Assembly: GCA_907163375.1 (NCBI GenBank)
Contig: CAJQUW010003584.1
Location: 62,001 to 126,000, forward strand
Source of the DNA: Prostheceraeus crozeri
Taxonomy: Eukaryota; Platyhelminthes; Polycladida; Euryleptidae
Length of the DNA stretch: 64,000 nt
Reading direction: 5' to 3'
Of the stretch, positions 10,371 to 22,997 are shown one piece after another. The translations under genes were made by a program, and so were the position numbers. The notes beneath the pieces are model-generated. The model searched no databases. It saw nothing but the letters and a program-made list of their open reading frames with translations, and was not told the origin of the DNA. Each line of letters opens with the position of its first letter. Position 1 is the stretch's first letter.

Positions 10371-11356
10371 TCTCCTATCGCAAGATAAATTGAATGAATC
10401 AAATGGACTCGTAGGTGGTCTTATTTGACTTTGATTCAGAAGCGTCAAATGTTTCCGCATGAAAAAATGATTCTTCAGATTTTTCAATGCATATTTTCTG
10501 TTAAAATACTCAGATAAAGCTTCATTTGTCAATAATGAAAACATGCAGTTGCATGGGCCTAAAACATTTGTAAAGCAATTTTGCCAATTCATCCTATTTC
10601 ACCTGGGTTACTTTGAACTTCGAAAACTCCTGGAGCCCTCCCGATTTTGATGTTTCGATGATTCGATTGTTCCAAAAAATACGACGCAACACAACTGGCG
10701 GATATTCGCTTTGGATATTCGTTTCAATGAATAGATTTTGCTAATTCGGTCATGCATGTAAAAAATGTGCTTAAGGGTAAATCCATTTATATAACAACAT
10801 TTGTCAAAAACGTGTCTTCCGTCTGCAAAATCCTTCGTTCTGAACAGATTTTCATAATTTTTTTTCATCTTGATCCCTAGGATCTCCATTTTTCGATCAT
10901 GATAAATTCAAATCAACCCAAAAAAGTTTTCATTATGAAAAATTTAGCTCAAGGCAGAAAAAGTGCCAAAAAGTCTGTCCCCCAGCAATGAAGACACTAA
11001 GCATTTTTATATGAATACAAGACTGACATTATTTTTATGCTTCAGAGATTTGTGGAAAACTTTTGATCCATTCCGAAAGAGTGATTGATAGATATAATTG
11101 ACGTGCTTGATGCCTGAAAGTAAAATTTTGTCATTGCGATCATCAACAAAGCATAAAAATACTATATTGTGGCAGATAAACACAATCCTTTATACTTAAC
11201 AATGCTATTTCCAGGGAGACCTTCCATCAATAACTTTATTCAGTTTTTACTTAATAGACTTAATAGATATTTTAGATGATATGGACGAAATTCATTCAAT
11301 AAGCATGGAATTGATTTCGGAAACGTCATCACTCATCACTCAGATATGCGGTTGAT
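10371..11356. other. Non-coding stretch, nothing recognised
   Basis: AT-rich DNA without repeats I can align. Minus-strand frames at 10245-10592 and 10608-10889 have no domain signal, and the first partly overlaps the hAT end. Confidence 0.35.
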
Positions 11357-12297
11357 TTAACCCTCAGAGACATGAGGGGGGGAGTCCAATGGATCCCCTC
11401 TTACAAATTCTTAGTTTACCTTCTCAAATCGATATCAAATCATTAGGAAAGTTCATTTTAAGTAAAACTATGATGTTTGCGTGTAGCCGACATAACTAAT
11501 CCTTTGAGTGTCTTTCAGCCTTTTCAGTAAACACATGCGAAAATGTGGTGTTTTTGTAATTCAACGACAGTTAGCACAGTATCAGTTGTAGGCTACTACG
11601 AGTCGGTTTTACGATGCTTTCTGTCGCCATGTAACCTCAGATAATTGATTTTAATGAAATTTGTTTTTTCCATGCAGCATAACCTTCACATTTGGCCATT
11701 TTTTCAAATTTATCCATGCCAATCGGAAATATGCCTAAACTGAGCCATAGTTGCTGCATTTTAAGACCCTCAAAACAGCTGTGGCGATCTCAAACTCATC
11801 AATTGCTGCTGTAAATACTTTGCCAAAAGTCTGTTTTAGCGTTGAACTATGAATATGATAATAACTTTCATTCTGCACATTGATTTATGCTGATTTGTTA
11901 ATGTAGGTCAACCACGGACATGTGCAAAAACAAAATATTGACATTTTGCGATCTAACATGACGCACATAGACGAGCATGATGTAAACATTGAATAAATGA
12001 TCTTCACTCATTATACATCATCGCGGACATGCACAAAATCATTTTTCATCTGATAGTAAAAATTTTGTTATGGGAATTTCTACACTCTCTGAGACCTGAG
12101 GGGGAGGGTCGAATGGACCCCTTGGCCTATCTACAATACTTCTACTGATTCAATTGAAATGAAATAAGACATGTAGATTCATTGTCAAAAATGATGATTT
12201 TACATGGGCATGAGCGGTTGATATATCCTCAGCACAAAAAGTAAAATAGAAAAATATGGCTCCGGGGTCCATTGGACCCCTCAGGTCTCGGTGTTGA
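11357..12297. mobile_element. Possible piggyBac-like non-autonomous element
   Basis: The left end is TTAA followed by CCCTCAGAGACATGAGGG and then a palindromic agtccaatgga motif. The right end is the inverse, gtccattggacccctcaggt then ctcggtg and TTGA. A third copy of the motif (gagacctgagggggaggg) lies inside near 12087. TTAA-flanked ends starting CCC fit piggyBac elements, with one TTAA changed to TTGA. No transposase is present. The call rests on the ends alone. Confidence 0.4.
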
Positions 12298-12830
12298 TGC
12301 TAATGAGCGAGAATATACATGGTTTGAAAAGTTTAATTAAAACTCTTTAGAAACATTGTGCATGGATTCAATATTAATTATCAAAAAACTAAAATTGTGA
12401 CTCACATTGGCTGAGATAAATAGAAATGATGTCCATAGAAGAAGTTGACAAATTTGAATAATTAGGAATGTAGATATCAAAAACAACAAATTTCATTTGG
12501 AACAATTGACGGCTAAAGGAACACAAACCTCCTATCATGCAGCTATACAAGTACATAAAAGAATTTGGGCACGTTAATGGAAAAAGTTTGAAATATAGTT
12601 GAGATACCTACGTTATTAAACATGAAATGCTGTGTCATCTACTGTTTGTCAAATAATCTTAAGAGGTTACATCAGGTTCAATATCAATTTCATGAAAGAT
12701 ATTACGTGCATATTCACTTCTACAAGTAGCCACAAGCAATGTGTTTTTGCATGAAAAATAATTGCGAATGATAAAAGAAGCTTGATAAAAGAAGCTTGAT
12801 AAAAGAAGTATCTAATGCAATCATTCTTAA
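12298..12830. other. Non-coding stretch with a short 15-bp repeat
   Basis: AT-rich sequence. Near 12770-12812 the unit aagcttgataaaaga is repeated nearly three times. Nothing else recognised. Confidence 0.4.
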
Positions 12831-12835
12831 TGTAC

Positions 12836-13041
12836 TTTTAAGCAAGTGGCCCTTCAATTGATGAACTTATCAAATCTCAACACATGTAGCCACCACGAGG
12901 CATATTTCGGCATGTTGGGCTACATCAGTCGTAGGTAGATTCGAACCAACGCCGTTGGACCAGCAGGCCGAAGCATGTCTGGTGGCTATACATCTGTTGA
13001 GATTTGATAAATTTATCAATTGCCAGGTTACTTGCTTAAAA
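12836..13041. repeat. Hairpin-arranged SINE copies
   Basis: About 80 bp at each end are inverted copies of each other (both read from the outside as ttttaagcaagt, then atcaaatctcaaca). The centre holds a B-box-like ggttcgaatc on the minus strand. The right arm shares gtccgaagcatgtctggtgg-type sequence with the SINE at 13165-13310, so both arms look like tails of the same tRNA-derived family fused head to head. Confidence 0.65.
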
Positions 13042-13164
13042 ACATGAAATGAGTTGCTCCTGCATGAAGCGCCTCAATATAGGCTGCGGTATTTAGTGAT
13101 AGCACAATGCAATTCTCCCTCCACGTGCCGTCATTATTGGCTAATTCATGCTCTCAACAGACGG

Positions 13165-13310
13165 TCCGGTGGCTTTGTGGTTAGAGGGTATGCTTGCACG
13201 TCCTCTAGCTCCGACGTTGCTGGTTCGAACACAACCACGACTGAAGGGGCCCAACAGTCCGAAGCATGTCTGGTGGTGGCTGCATCTGTTGAGCTTAGAT
13301 AAATCTCAAG
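13165..13310 (+). repeat. tRNA-derived SINE
   Basis: The head carries an A-box-like tggctttgtgg and a B-box ggttcgaacac about 50 bp apart, as in a polymerase III promoter. The tail gtccgaagcatgtctggtgg and tgcatctgttgagc matches the arms of the hairpin element just upstream. No target duplication was identified. Confidence 0.6.
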
Positions 13311-13320
13311 ATGATTTCAA

Positions 13321-14927
13321 GTGGTCATGTGCGGCAGTAAAATGGCATAGATAGTGCTGGCGTATAAAACAATTAGGCTACTTATAAAACACACCCTAAG
13401 GAAGCTATGGGATGAAATGATAAGCCTGATAAAAAACATTTTTGAGGACTACAAATCCAGTTGAGAATAATATAAAAGTGACATCTGCAGATCAAAAGAT
13501 GGTAAATCCAATCTGAATTGTTTAGAATTATGTGGATTTGAGAATAGTATGAAATAACTTCTGAATTTTGATATTGAATGCAATGGCATCAGCACATTAT
13601 TAGAATTTCGAACAAAAGTTACAAATTTGATTTCTCGACAGTCTGCGATGGAAATCGATTACATGAAATAAGTTTATAATAACCAAAGATGAGAATAGAC
13701 TTTATGATGCAATATTCGTTACGGCATATCAAAATTAAGACAGCAAATTACACCTTTGTTATGCAACTGCAACAGAATAGTTGATGAAAAATTTGAACCC
13801 CAAAGCTGTTCAAATCCATCGCAAAGTTCTTCATCGATGACTAAAAAGAACTTTAACCAATGAGCATTTGATATCTGAATAATTGATTTTTGATCATTGT
13901 CCCTACATCCTAATCGGAATGTGCATTTTTTTGAACAGCATTGACCGCAGGCGTGGAGTTGCATTTCGATATAAGTCTATATATTTTCCTGTTCTCAAAT
14001 GAAAATGTTCTCCTTGAAAATGAGCAGTAATAACTTTTGAAAATTTTTGCTAAATCAAATAATCGAATTTCGGAACTAACTTCGTATAATGAATGGGATG
14101 ATCGTAAAATTATCGGGAAGATTATTGAAATTTTCGAACAAATGCTACTCAGTGCTCATAGTGCATGCACTATGCACCTGATTGATAGGTAAAAGTAGAT
14201 GTTCAAACTACTTTTTGGACACATTTGGTGGGCAGATTCTTCACAGGAGTACAGATTCCTAGATTATAAGTTTTCTATTGATAGATAATTGATTGAAATG
14301 TCGCTATTCGGTTTCGAGAATTTACAGAATCTAACCGACTGATGTATAAAACTTTTTTTAATGATTACGAGCAGTTTCAAGTAATTCGTTCATTTTTATG
14401 TTCGCAGCTTCCGTTCCTTCCCATAAATTCGTAATTGATTCATTATGATAATGTGACATATCGTAGCATCATTTGAAATAAATTTTTAGAATTCATGAGA
14501 TTTTACATCATCTTTTCAATTTTCTATTCAAGTTTTCTGATTATAGTACATCTATTCACAAAACATCCATTAGTTAGGACATTTGATAAAACCATGTCAA
14601 CCATTATTCAAACTCCCATGAAGAGAAATTGTGCTCAAAAGTAAAAGAATTAGTTTGATGGTTTGCAAGGTGTGTCTTCAAATTTTTATAGTGTTTTCTC
14701 TTTTTTTCATAAACGTTGAAATGCACTTGTAATAAGTGTTCTCTCAAACTCCGTGTCTCACAGAAACCTCAAGTGGAAAGTTTGACAAGACAAATGATAC
14801 TGTTCAACATCGGACGTAACTCTATTGTGAGTTGAGAGCGAACTTATGATGTTAGAGATTATTGCCTATTGACAGAAATTATCTAAACAATATAATGAAT
14901 TTCCCCAAACTATCATAAAGCATAAAT
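13321..14927. other. Non-coding stretch, nothing recognised
   Basis: AT-rich DNA. One minus-strand frame (13719-13964) has no domain I recognise. No repeats aligned. Confidence 0.35.
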
Positions 14928-15833
14928 GTGCAATACAGTGGCGTCGCGTGTCTCCCCAGACCATAGGCCTTCGCTCCATAAAGGATTCCGATTTCTGCAA
15001 CAGACAGCATGAACTGCAAAAATAAGTAAATAGAAGCTATCTTAATTTCAATGAATTTTCAAACCAACTTGTATAAGTCAGACTTGTGTCAGTTACACAT
15101 GAAATGTAATTGACTACAATTACAAATTACTTAACCAAAATTGTAATTGATTACAATTACTAATTACAGCAATTGTAATCGCTATTACAATTACAACAAA
15201 AGTCTGGTACAATGCTGAAATTGACATGTTATGTAATATATCACGTAATGCGAGTATATGTCAAGATCTATCAAAATTGCGACTGCGGATAGAAGAACAT
15301 AACAGCATTGGCTAATCTATGTTTCTGTTGCAAGATACTCGCACAATATAGGTTACAGAGAACCTACCGTATCATTTTGCCACTAGATTTAACCATCATG
15401 GAGAAGAAGAATTATATCTTTTCAAACTTCGCATGATGATTATGCAATATGATTATAGTTATAATGACATAATGAGGAACCTTCGAATTGAGGTTACTCA
15501 TATCGTCGATTTTTTCAAGGGTATCTAACTAACTCTTTGGTCACTAATTTCAAAAATTAGACTTGATGTTTTAAAATCTATATGATTACATACAATAGCT
15601 CCAGCCAATCCAATAACAGAAAATTGGTTGTTAATTTAGGGTTTCAGGTTTCAACTCACTTCGGAGATCGTAGCTGTATGTTATTTTCCTTGATTTGAGT
15701 CTTGGATGAGCAAAAATTATGGACGAACCTCTGGATGATTTTAACTTGATCGACTTGACCAAAGTGACGAAGAAACATAAAAGCACTCATATATTGAAAG
15801 GATCGAACGTGTGATGTCGAAGACGTGGAACTA

Positions 15834-17473
15834 CAGTCCGTTTCATAAAAAGTGGATCATCCTAATATTTGACTAAATAAAACATAAGTATGATACAGAA
15901 AGCATTTTTCATGTTATTTCATGTCCCTAATATATTTAAATGTCCTTATATAATCTGATAAGCTATGATACAGTAACGGTTCTTAAGAAGCTAATATTTT
16001 GTGGCCCTACCCTTATTGTCAATGACATTACCAATTCGTCTAGGCATTGATTCGATGATATCGTTGATTTTTGACTGATCTAACTTTCTCCACTCTCTTT
16101 TTAACAGTGACGTAAGTTGTGATACGCCATCTGTAGGTGGCAGTGAACGACAAACGTTACGTTTTAGAATACTCAATACATTTTCTATGGGATTCAGATC
16201 AGGCGAACGAGCTGGCCAAGATAATGTCCTAAGCCCTAATTGAGACTTGCATAAGTTGACTCTACTACTCCTGTGACACGTAGCATTATCATCCATAAAT
16301 AACAAATTGATCTGTCATTTGGCCAATGTTCATTCGTAAAACATTCACATAGCGTTCAGAATTCATGGTTCCTTGCTGTATGAGAAGTTCAGAGCGGCCA
16401 TTGGTCCAAATGCCAGCCCAAATCAGTAGAGTCGCACCACCTTGTACCCGGGGACGATGTAAATGTCTCGGAATTTCCTGATCAGATTTTATCCATAATC
16501 TCAATCGACCATCACTATCCTTCAGACGGACTGATGCCTCATCAGACCAGACAACCCGATCCCATTGATTTCGCCAGTGACAATGACTCATTGCCCATCA
16601 GAGACGTCTTTTTGTATGCTGATCTGATAATTCGATCTGAGAGGGCCTCTTACAGCTCTTGAAATTCGACTCAATAAGTCTTCTACGAATAGTGGACTTA
16701 GAAATAGACGAGTCTAGTGCAGCCATCTCAGATAACGAGAGACATGGATCAACTTCAACAAATCTCAAAATTAGGCGGTCTCTACGTTTGGATGTTTTGC
16801 GTGGACGGCCAGAACCCTCTTTACGACAGAGTCGAAAATCATCATTATGCCATCGATGTACATTTGTGTAACGGACATTTAGTCGCTTGCTTGTAGCTCG
16901 CAAAGAAAACCCTAGTTCTAGCAAGGCTGACACTTTGCCTTTTGTGAATGCGATCTCGTTATTGTTCATTTGTGCTTTGTATTGTTTTCAACCGGTAAGA
17001 GATAGATTTCTAGCTGAAAGCAATCAGGAGTGCTGCCAACACCACCTCAACGAAGTCAGGAAGCTATGGAACATGAAGTCCAGTTAATCACATGTAGCAG
17101 TTACATTATTGTTGATGAATAATGGTGCTATACTGGCTCTGATTGACCGATTTTCTTTATTTTTGTTTTGCTTGATAGCTTTTGGCCTGTAGAACAACAT
17201 ATTACATAATAAAGGAAACAAATGTAATTTTGTAAGAGTGAGGTATGATTTTGTGTAACATTGCTAAATGAAGATCAAATTATCTACTACTTTTTTTATC
17301 TATAACAGGAAAACAACTCAATATTCATGCTTGAAATTTCCAACAATGATATTAGTAAGCACAACTGACATATCTTCCAAATTTCAGAGAAATTCGTTCA
17401 AGTTTGGCGGAGTTAGACAAAGTTGAAGTTAAGGCGATGTTTAAGGGTGATCCATTTTTTATGAAACAATCTG
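15834..17473 (-). mobile_element. Tc1-like transposon, DD34E, inactivated
   Basis: Inverted ends starting CAGTCCGTTTCATAAAAA (left) and CAGATTGTTTCATAAAAA (right) are bounded by TA on both sides. The transposase runs on the minus strand from 16969 to 15991. It has an N-terminal helix-turn-helix (SLRATSKRLNVRYTNVHRW), first catalytic Asp in VVWSDEAS, second in FMDDNATCH, and Glu in SPDLNPIEN. Thirty-four residues separate the last two, giving DD34E. It is broken by one in-frame TGA at 16598-16600 and by a single-base frameshift near 16300. With only two lesions it is fairly young. It sits inside the hAT element 14936-18804, so it arrived after that one. Confidence 0.92.
15991..16969 (-). pseudogene. 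Tc1 transposase, two lesions
   Basis: About 325 residues of Tc1-family transposase, close to the family's usual 340. The three catalytic residues (D, D, E) are all still encoded. A stop codon after KRRL and a frameshift just before the FMDDNA motif prevent a full product. It would have cut and joined the element ends at TA sites. The ATG at 16967-16969 starts MNNNEIAFTKGK. Confidence 0.9.
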
Positions 17474-19039
17474 TATATGAAATTATTCGATCTAGCAAAG
17501 CCATAAACCAGGTGATGCAGCCTCCATGGCGAATTTGGAGATGTTTGCAATCCTTTCAGTCAAAAGTTAAGAAAATTAACATGAAATTATCTGACTGAGT
17601 GAATTCCGAATTTTAGTCATTATTCCGCTGTGCAGTTCTTAGTCGAAATCCCGCTGCCAACACAGATGGGGACGTCACTCGTCATGTGTCCGTCACATTG
17701 CAAGCAGTAACTACTAGAGAATGTTGTACGCCTTAAGAAATTTGTCATAAATTAATGTTTACAATTTGCAATGTGCGATCGGAAGAGAGACTTGTAGGAA
17801 TCGACTTCCATGTCTACCTGTGAATTACATTAGCAAAAGTTAGTGCAACAGCGACGACGACTATAACAGTGAGGCAAACGGCGACGACAGCTCTAAAAAA
17901 CGAAATATGGATAAGGACGATCACTGATATTTACAAAAATAATTCGAGAAGAGAAGTTTATTACACGATTTACGAAGATAACGGTCACAAGAGAAAGAAA
18001 TGAAACATTTGATTTGACTGAAATGAATATGTTAGTTGATCTTAAAGGCGTAAGCAGCCTCTTGAAGGAGATGGCGTTCGAAGCATTATTTGCATTTCCA
18101 ATACTGTCCCCCAAGCCCCCACAGATTCGTCGCCACTGCTGGCATGCATGGGTACAGAATGAAATGAAAATATGTGAGAAATAGACACTGATATAAACTT
18201 CGACATAAACATATCATCACCAATATGACTTGAATAACTGAATATAACTGACTGAATCACACAATTATGGAACCTTCATCACTCTATCCTTCAGCGCCTC
18301 TTCCGATAGCCGTCCTTCATCGGTGAATGCAGACACAACGATTCAACTTGGATTCAACGACATCATTCTTCTCCAAAATTTGGTGAAGCCATAAATAGGG
18401 AAAATTTGCGCCTCTCTCTATCTGAATCTTAGAATTTATAAATAGATATTTTCTTGCATTGTTGCAATGTGTTTTACTGCGTTTCTACCGGTAGAAGATG
18501 AGTCGAATTGTCGAGCTAAGCGCACGCGTCCCAACTGCCACGCACACACAAATCTCTGTGATTTGCTGCGAACACATCTCTAGCGCATTGTGTGATTGCT
18601 TGAAGATACCTGCAGTTGACAGCTGAGCGCTGGCGCTCTTTTTTTGAGAGTAGTGACTTGAAACTGTAAACTTGTAAATGTATGTAAACGTAAAGATGCT
18701 CTCAAAAACAAATGAAAACTATTTTAACCTTTTGTTTTATGAGCATAAGTAATTATTTTTGGGTATGCGGCGAAGGCCTCGCAGGCACGGAGACGACGCC
18801 ACTGGTGCAATGCCTTACCCTTCGGGATTATATAAATGATTAGGATATACTAGGCGAAGCGAATGACATAATTCGTAATTCATACATGTATAATGGGAAC
18901 ATTTGGTTGTCTTTGATGATTTCATGTGTTATCGAGTGTGATGCACAATAGTAGCACAGGAAAAGCTGAGATCAATGGTGTAGAATTGTGAATGGAATCA
19001 TAAGATATTTAATATTATAACATCAAATCTGTGGATGCA

Positions 19040-20515
19040 GCTCAGCATCTGTCTTTTTATTTGCATGGAGTTCTCAGTTACAAGCTGCATACTGGTACAC
19101 CAACCTAGACGAAATGTCAGTTTTGTGCTTAAGATCAGCTTCTTCTTCATCCTCTGCGTGTTCCCGTCGGTGCGGGGTTCGCTTTTCTGTTCGTGTCCAC
19201 CACTTTGCGCTATCTGCAGCCATGTCCATCTGTAGGTTTGTGTTCTTCAAATCTCCGTGAAGGGCATCGATCAACCTTTGTTTCGGTCGGCCTTTTGGTC
19301 TTTTGGTCACCTCCAGCTTTTCTGCTGCTCCGATGACGCTTTCTTCTTCCGATCTGAGAACGTGGCCATACCAACTCAGTCGGCTTTCCATCATTTTCTC
19401 AGAGATGGGCGCAATTCCCATTATCGCACGGATGTCTTCATTCTTTTTCTTGTCGAGCCGTGTGAGTCCCAGCGACCACCTGACCAGCTGAGCATCTTTA
19501 TTTCCATGACGTTGAACTTTCGTTCCGCTTCTTTTGTTATGGGCCAGCACTGACATCCGTAGAGGGTCACTGGCCGAATCTTCCTTTGACTCGAGGGGAT
19601 AATTTTCGGTCACATAGCGCCCCCGTTGTTTCCCTCCATCTACTACATGTTGCCACAGTTCGGTGTGCAACTTCTCCGGTAATTCCACCGTTCTCTTCCA
19701 CGCATGAGCCAAGATATACAAATTTTTGGCATCAGGGAACATCTTTATTATCAGCCTGCATCGTTCCCCCTTCTCTTGAAACAATAGTTAAATACTCCGA
19801 TTTTGAGACATTATGCTGCATTCCGAAGGTTGAGAGAAAATCTTTCCATGCTTGCAACTGCGATTGGAGACCGTTTTTAGTTTCGTCTGCAAGCATGACG
19901 TCGTCTGCGTATACAAGGGTCCATGGTGCTTCTCTTTGAATGACGCTGTGTCCATAATCAATATGAACAACAGGGGAGATAGTGCAGACCCTTGATGTAC
20001 ACCGATGCTGATGTTGAACGGTTTTGTGGTCCCCACGGCACATCGCACTTCGCCTGTCGGGTTGGCATAAAGCAATCTGATCACTTCAGCTAATTGCTCG
20101 GGGACTTGATGTTCTAGGAGGGCCTTCCAGATTCCTTTGTGCGGTGCCCTGTCAAATGCTTTCTCTAGGTCCAGGAAAGCAAGATGGAGGGGTGCTTCAG
20201 TTTCTCTCGATGGTGTTCAATAATCATGCGAGCTGAATAGATAGCATCGGTGGTGCTGCGACCCCTTACAAAGCCACACTGCTGTTGGGCAACCTTGCTG
20301 ATGTCGCGGATACGTTTGTCGATTATCCTCTCGAAGATCTTCATGGTGTGGGTGAGAAGTCGGATTGACCGGTAATTCCCACATTCAGCCGAGGTCCCTT
20401 TCTTTTTGAAAATGGGAACGGTGATGCTGCGAGTCCAGTTCTCTGGCATTCTATGCTGACCAATAGCTATTCTGAAGAAAGGTGTTGGACAGGCAATACC
20501 CTCTGATCCCGTCAG
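19040..20515 (-). mobile_element. RTE-clade LINE, 5'-truncated and decayed
   Basis: Reverse transcriptase pieces read from 20449 down to 19074 in several frames. VPIFKKKG and NYRSIRLLTHTMKIFERI lead, then QCGFVRGRSTTDAI, GVHQGSALSPLLF and the catalytic LVYADDVMLADE. The C-terminal part (RWSLGLTRLD, SRLSWYGHVLR, KRPKGRPKQR) is typical of RTE elements. The endonuclease half is missing. At least three frame changes break the RT. It would have copied its own RNA at a nicked target. Confidence 0.85.
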
Positions 20516-21209
20516 TTTCCAAAATTGAATTTGTGTTTAAGAGCACCAATTCGTGAATATCCGATAAAACTCAATTTATATGGCATTGGGCTAATTTTGT
20601 CATTGCAATGCTCCATGATATCATAACAGTATTGATTATTTTATTAACTTTACTTTCACGAATATACAGTACAATAACGGAATCTAGACCTATCCATCCA
20701 TGCAGTAGGCGATATCATTTGTATACGTGTAATGTGTGCACTTGCCATTTTTTCCATGCATATCTATGCAGCCATCAATTCTATATAACTTTATCATTGG
20801 GTTTTTGTTATTAAGTGATCTACAGAATAATTGGATTATGATACTGTTCAGTTCAACATAATTCCCTATTTTATATTATCTTCTTCGATTAATAGAAACA
20901 GATTTGATTTTGTCGCTATCCACAAGTGTGCTGTCGTGTTCATGAACCTTTATCAAGTTTTATTGCTCCATGTCTTCTTTGTCCTAATGGATGGAACGTT
21001 ATGCATGCAATAATACCTCATTTTTATCAAATAAAACTGAATTTTGCGGTCTCCGTCGATTTCCTTTGCTCATCCAATCGGGGACATGTTGAGCAAAGCG
21101 TTTGGAATACGTGAACTCCGTCCTTCTTGTTTTACAGAAAAACACAAAAATGTAGGTTACCATGGCGATCGGGGTTCTTTGTCACCTAAAAGCCCCTTTC
21201 GTGTATATT
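20516..21209. other. Non-coding stretch, nothing recognised
   Basis: AT-rich sequence between the RTE fragment and the first Penelope-like fragment. Short frames only. Confidence 0.35.
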
Positions 21210-21775
21210 ATGCATATTCCACAATTGGAATGCGATAAGTGGCTTCACTTGAGGATAACTTGCCTTAGTGATTTTCTCCAGGCGTTTTCTCGTCGATTGA
21301 GCAATGATCTCATCTTTGAAAGGTAGGACCAGTCTCAACTGCTTCCTTTGACCGATTATCTTTGGCTCTTGATGAACTATGTTTGGTAGCCGTTGCTCTC
21401 GAGAGTGCGCATCAACAGCTCTACCTCTTACCGTAGATTGTCGTCGCTGCAGATTCGCCGTGCACGATTGAATAGGCACCTCACCAATCTCCTTTTGTGG
21501 AACAGGAACAAACCTGTAAACACTCCATGCAATCCCGTCCATGACTTCTTGCGATACACGCTTGTTGACACTTCTCCATTCAGACAGCGATGCACCTGGA
21601 CATCCAAGAAGGCGAGCCGATTATCAACTTTATCCTCTCTTGTAAACCTGAGATTTCTATGTCCATTCCCCTATGATTGTCACAGCTGGTCGAGATGGGT
21701 GCTATCCTTGAGGATGAAGGTTGATGGCACCTTCATGCCTTATCATCAGCACGCAACTTTAACTTCGTAATTTTA
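21210..21775 (-). mobile_element. Penelope-like element fragment (reverse transcriptase C-terminal part)
   Basis: The minus strand encodes RLAFLDVQVHRCLNGE and TSVYRKKSWTGLH, then RRARRICS-type residues, then RLVLPFKDEIIAQSTRKRLE. The order of the FLDV, TSVYRK..TGL and ICS motifs matches the thumb region of Penelope reverse transcriptases. It is truncated on both sides and carries internal breaks. Confidence 0.7.
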
Positions 21776-22495
21776 TATGGATATCTGAAGTTGCATTCAA
21801 TCCGCTGTTGCACCCCTTTATAAGATAAAAACACATCATTTTTCAGTCTGCGTATTTGCTATGAGGCGAAAGATGTCACTATTAAAAGAAAAGATAAAAT
21901 TATTGGCCTGTTTTTTTACAATACCATTCCTGAGAAAGGATGTTTTAATAAATCAAAAATATACAAATAAAACTGCTATGTATTGCTCTTTGTCGGTCCA
22001 CAATAGACAATAAAGCCTGTAAGATTTCTATGTTGAGTGTGCGCTGTGAATTGTAATCGTTTTAGTTTTCTTTAATATCTGAACACGATCATCATGTATC
22101 AGAAGGCTGATCATTCTCGCTACTCGGTTGTTCTATCTTCATACGACTGGCTGATAGAAATAACAATAACCAAATAGTTGTCGTTTTCTCTACTTTAATT
22201 GAATAATGACAACAAGCGCAGAATATGGAAGCAAATTATCGACAAATTACCATTAGAATATACTGTAAGCACTACTCAAGAATTGTCTTCATTCTTTTTG
22301 AACTCATTTTCATTTTAAAGAGGCACTTCCCGTTCGAATTCTGTCATCACGTGCTAGGTTATGTCCCACATTTAACTCAAGTGATTACAGTTTTCGTACT
22401 TTTTGAATTATGTAAACGCTGGCTTTTGAATTCTATAAAGCAAGTGTCTTTTTTTATTAGTGTGGTCGACAAGCAACGTATGGGATCTTAATAAG
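21776..22495. other. Non-coding stretch, nothing recognised
   Basis: AT-rich. A frame at 22225-22491 encodes hydrophobic residues without a family match I know. Confidence 0.35.
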
Positions 22496-22499
22496 TTGT

Positions 22500-22805
22500 A
22501 ATGATAGACAATAATGGCGGAGAACAAATGCTATGTCCTCGACGACACAAGAGTTTTTATCAAGCCAACTTTATGGTCCATTGGGACAAAGCTTTTTATG
22601 TGGAAGAGGAGTTGATCTGTGGTGACATCCGTATTTCCCAAGACTACATGGTCTGGCCTTTATCCACGTTTTAGAAGTTTCGTCCTGATGGCCTATAAAG
22701 TTGGCTTGATAAAGACTCTACTTCATCGAGCACATCGAATTTGTTCTCCGAAATTGTTGTCACAAGAGTGCGAGTTTCTTCGGAATACGTTGCAGAGCTA
22801 GTAAG
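22500..22805 (+). mobile_element. Second Penelope-like fragment
   Basis: The plus strand reads VTSVFPKTTWSGLYPRFRSF, then a segment with YKVGLIKTLLHRAHRICSPK ending near LRNTLQS. This is the same reverse-transcriptase thumb region as in the fragment at 21210-21775, on the opposite strand and clearly diverged, so it is a separate insertion or family. Only about 300 bp are left. Confidence 0.65.
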
Positions 22806-22876
22806 AGTAAGTATATATGTAATTAACAACAATGAGATTAAATACACGATAGATCAGATTGCCATGCAAAAGATGT

Positions 22877-22949
22877 GCGGCTGGTAGGATTTGAAACTAC
22901 GACCAAGGTTAACTAGACCTGTGCTCTAACCAACTGAGCTACTAGCCAC
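22877..22949 (-). tRNA. tRNA-Thr(AGT)-like sequence, probably a pseudogene
   Basis: On the minus strand a 73-nt cloverleaf-length sequence has a good A box (tagctcagttgg) and a paired D stem (GCTC/GAGC). An anticodon loop ctagtta gives AGT. The B box is degenerate (agtttcaaatcc in place of ggttcgaatcc). The acceptor stem has a mismatch, there is an extra base before the D stem, and position 37 is a pyrimidine. No SINE tail follows. It looks like a tRNA pseudogene rather than a working gene. Confidence 0.5.
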
Positions 22950-22997
22950 TTACGCGACTGTGTTGGCTGGATCAAAACCTCACCATGGTAAAAGATA

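Larger units (their letters stand above)
14936..18804. mobile_element. Large non-autonomous hAT carrying a nested Tc1
   Basis: The left end CAGTGGCGTCGCGTGTCTCC and the right end (reverse complement CAGTGGCGTCGTCTCCGTGC) form inverted repeats that continue through a shared ggccttcgc. Flanks are GTGCAATA (14928-14935) and GTGCAATG (18805-18812), an 8-bp duplication with one change, typical of hAT. Without the nested Tc1 at 15834-17473 the element is about 2.2 kb. I see no hAT transposase in the rest. Repeats of attgtaattgattacaatta near 15100-15200 may be a further decayed insertion. Confidence 0.8.

Noticed and set aside
9249-10402. Open frames rich in Pro, Asp, Asn and Arg
   Set aside because: They are read from CCCGA-type repeats at the ends of a hAT element.
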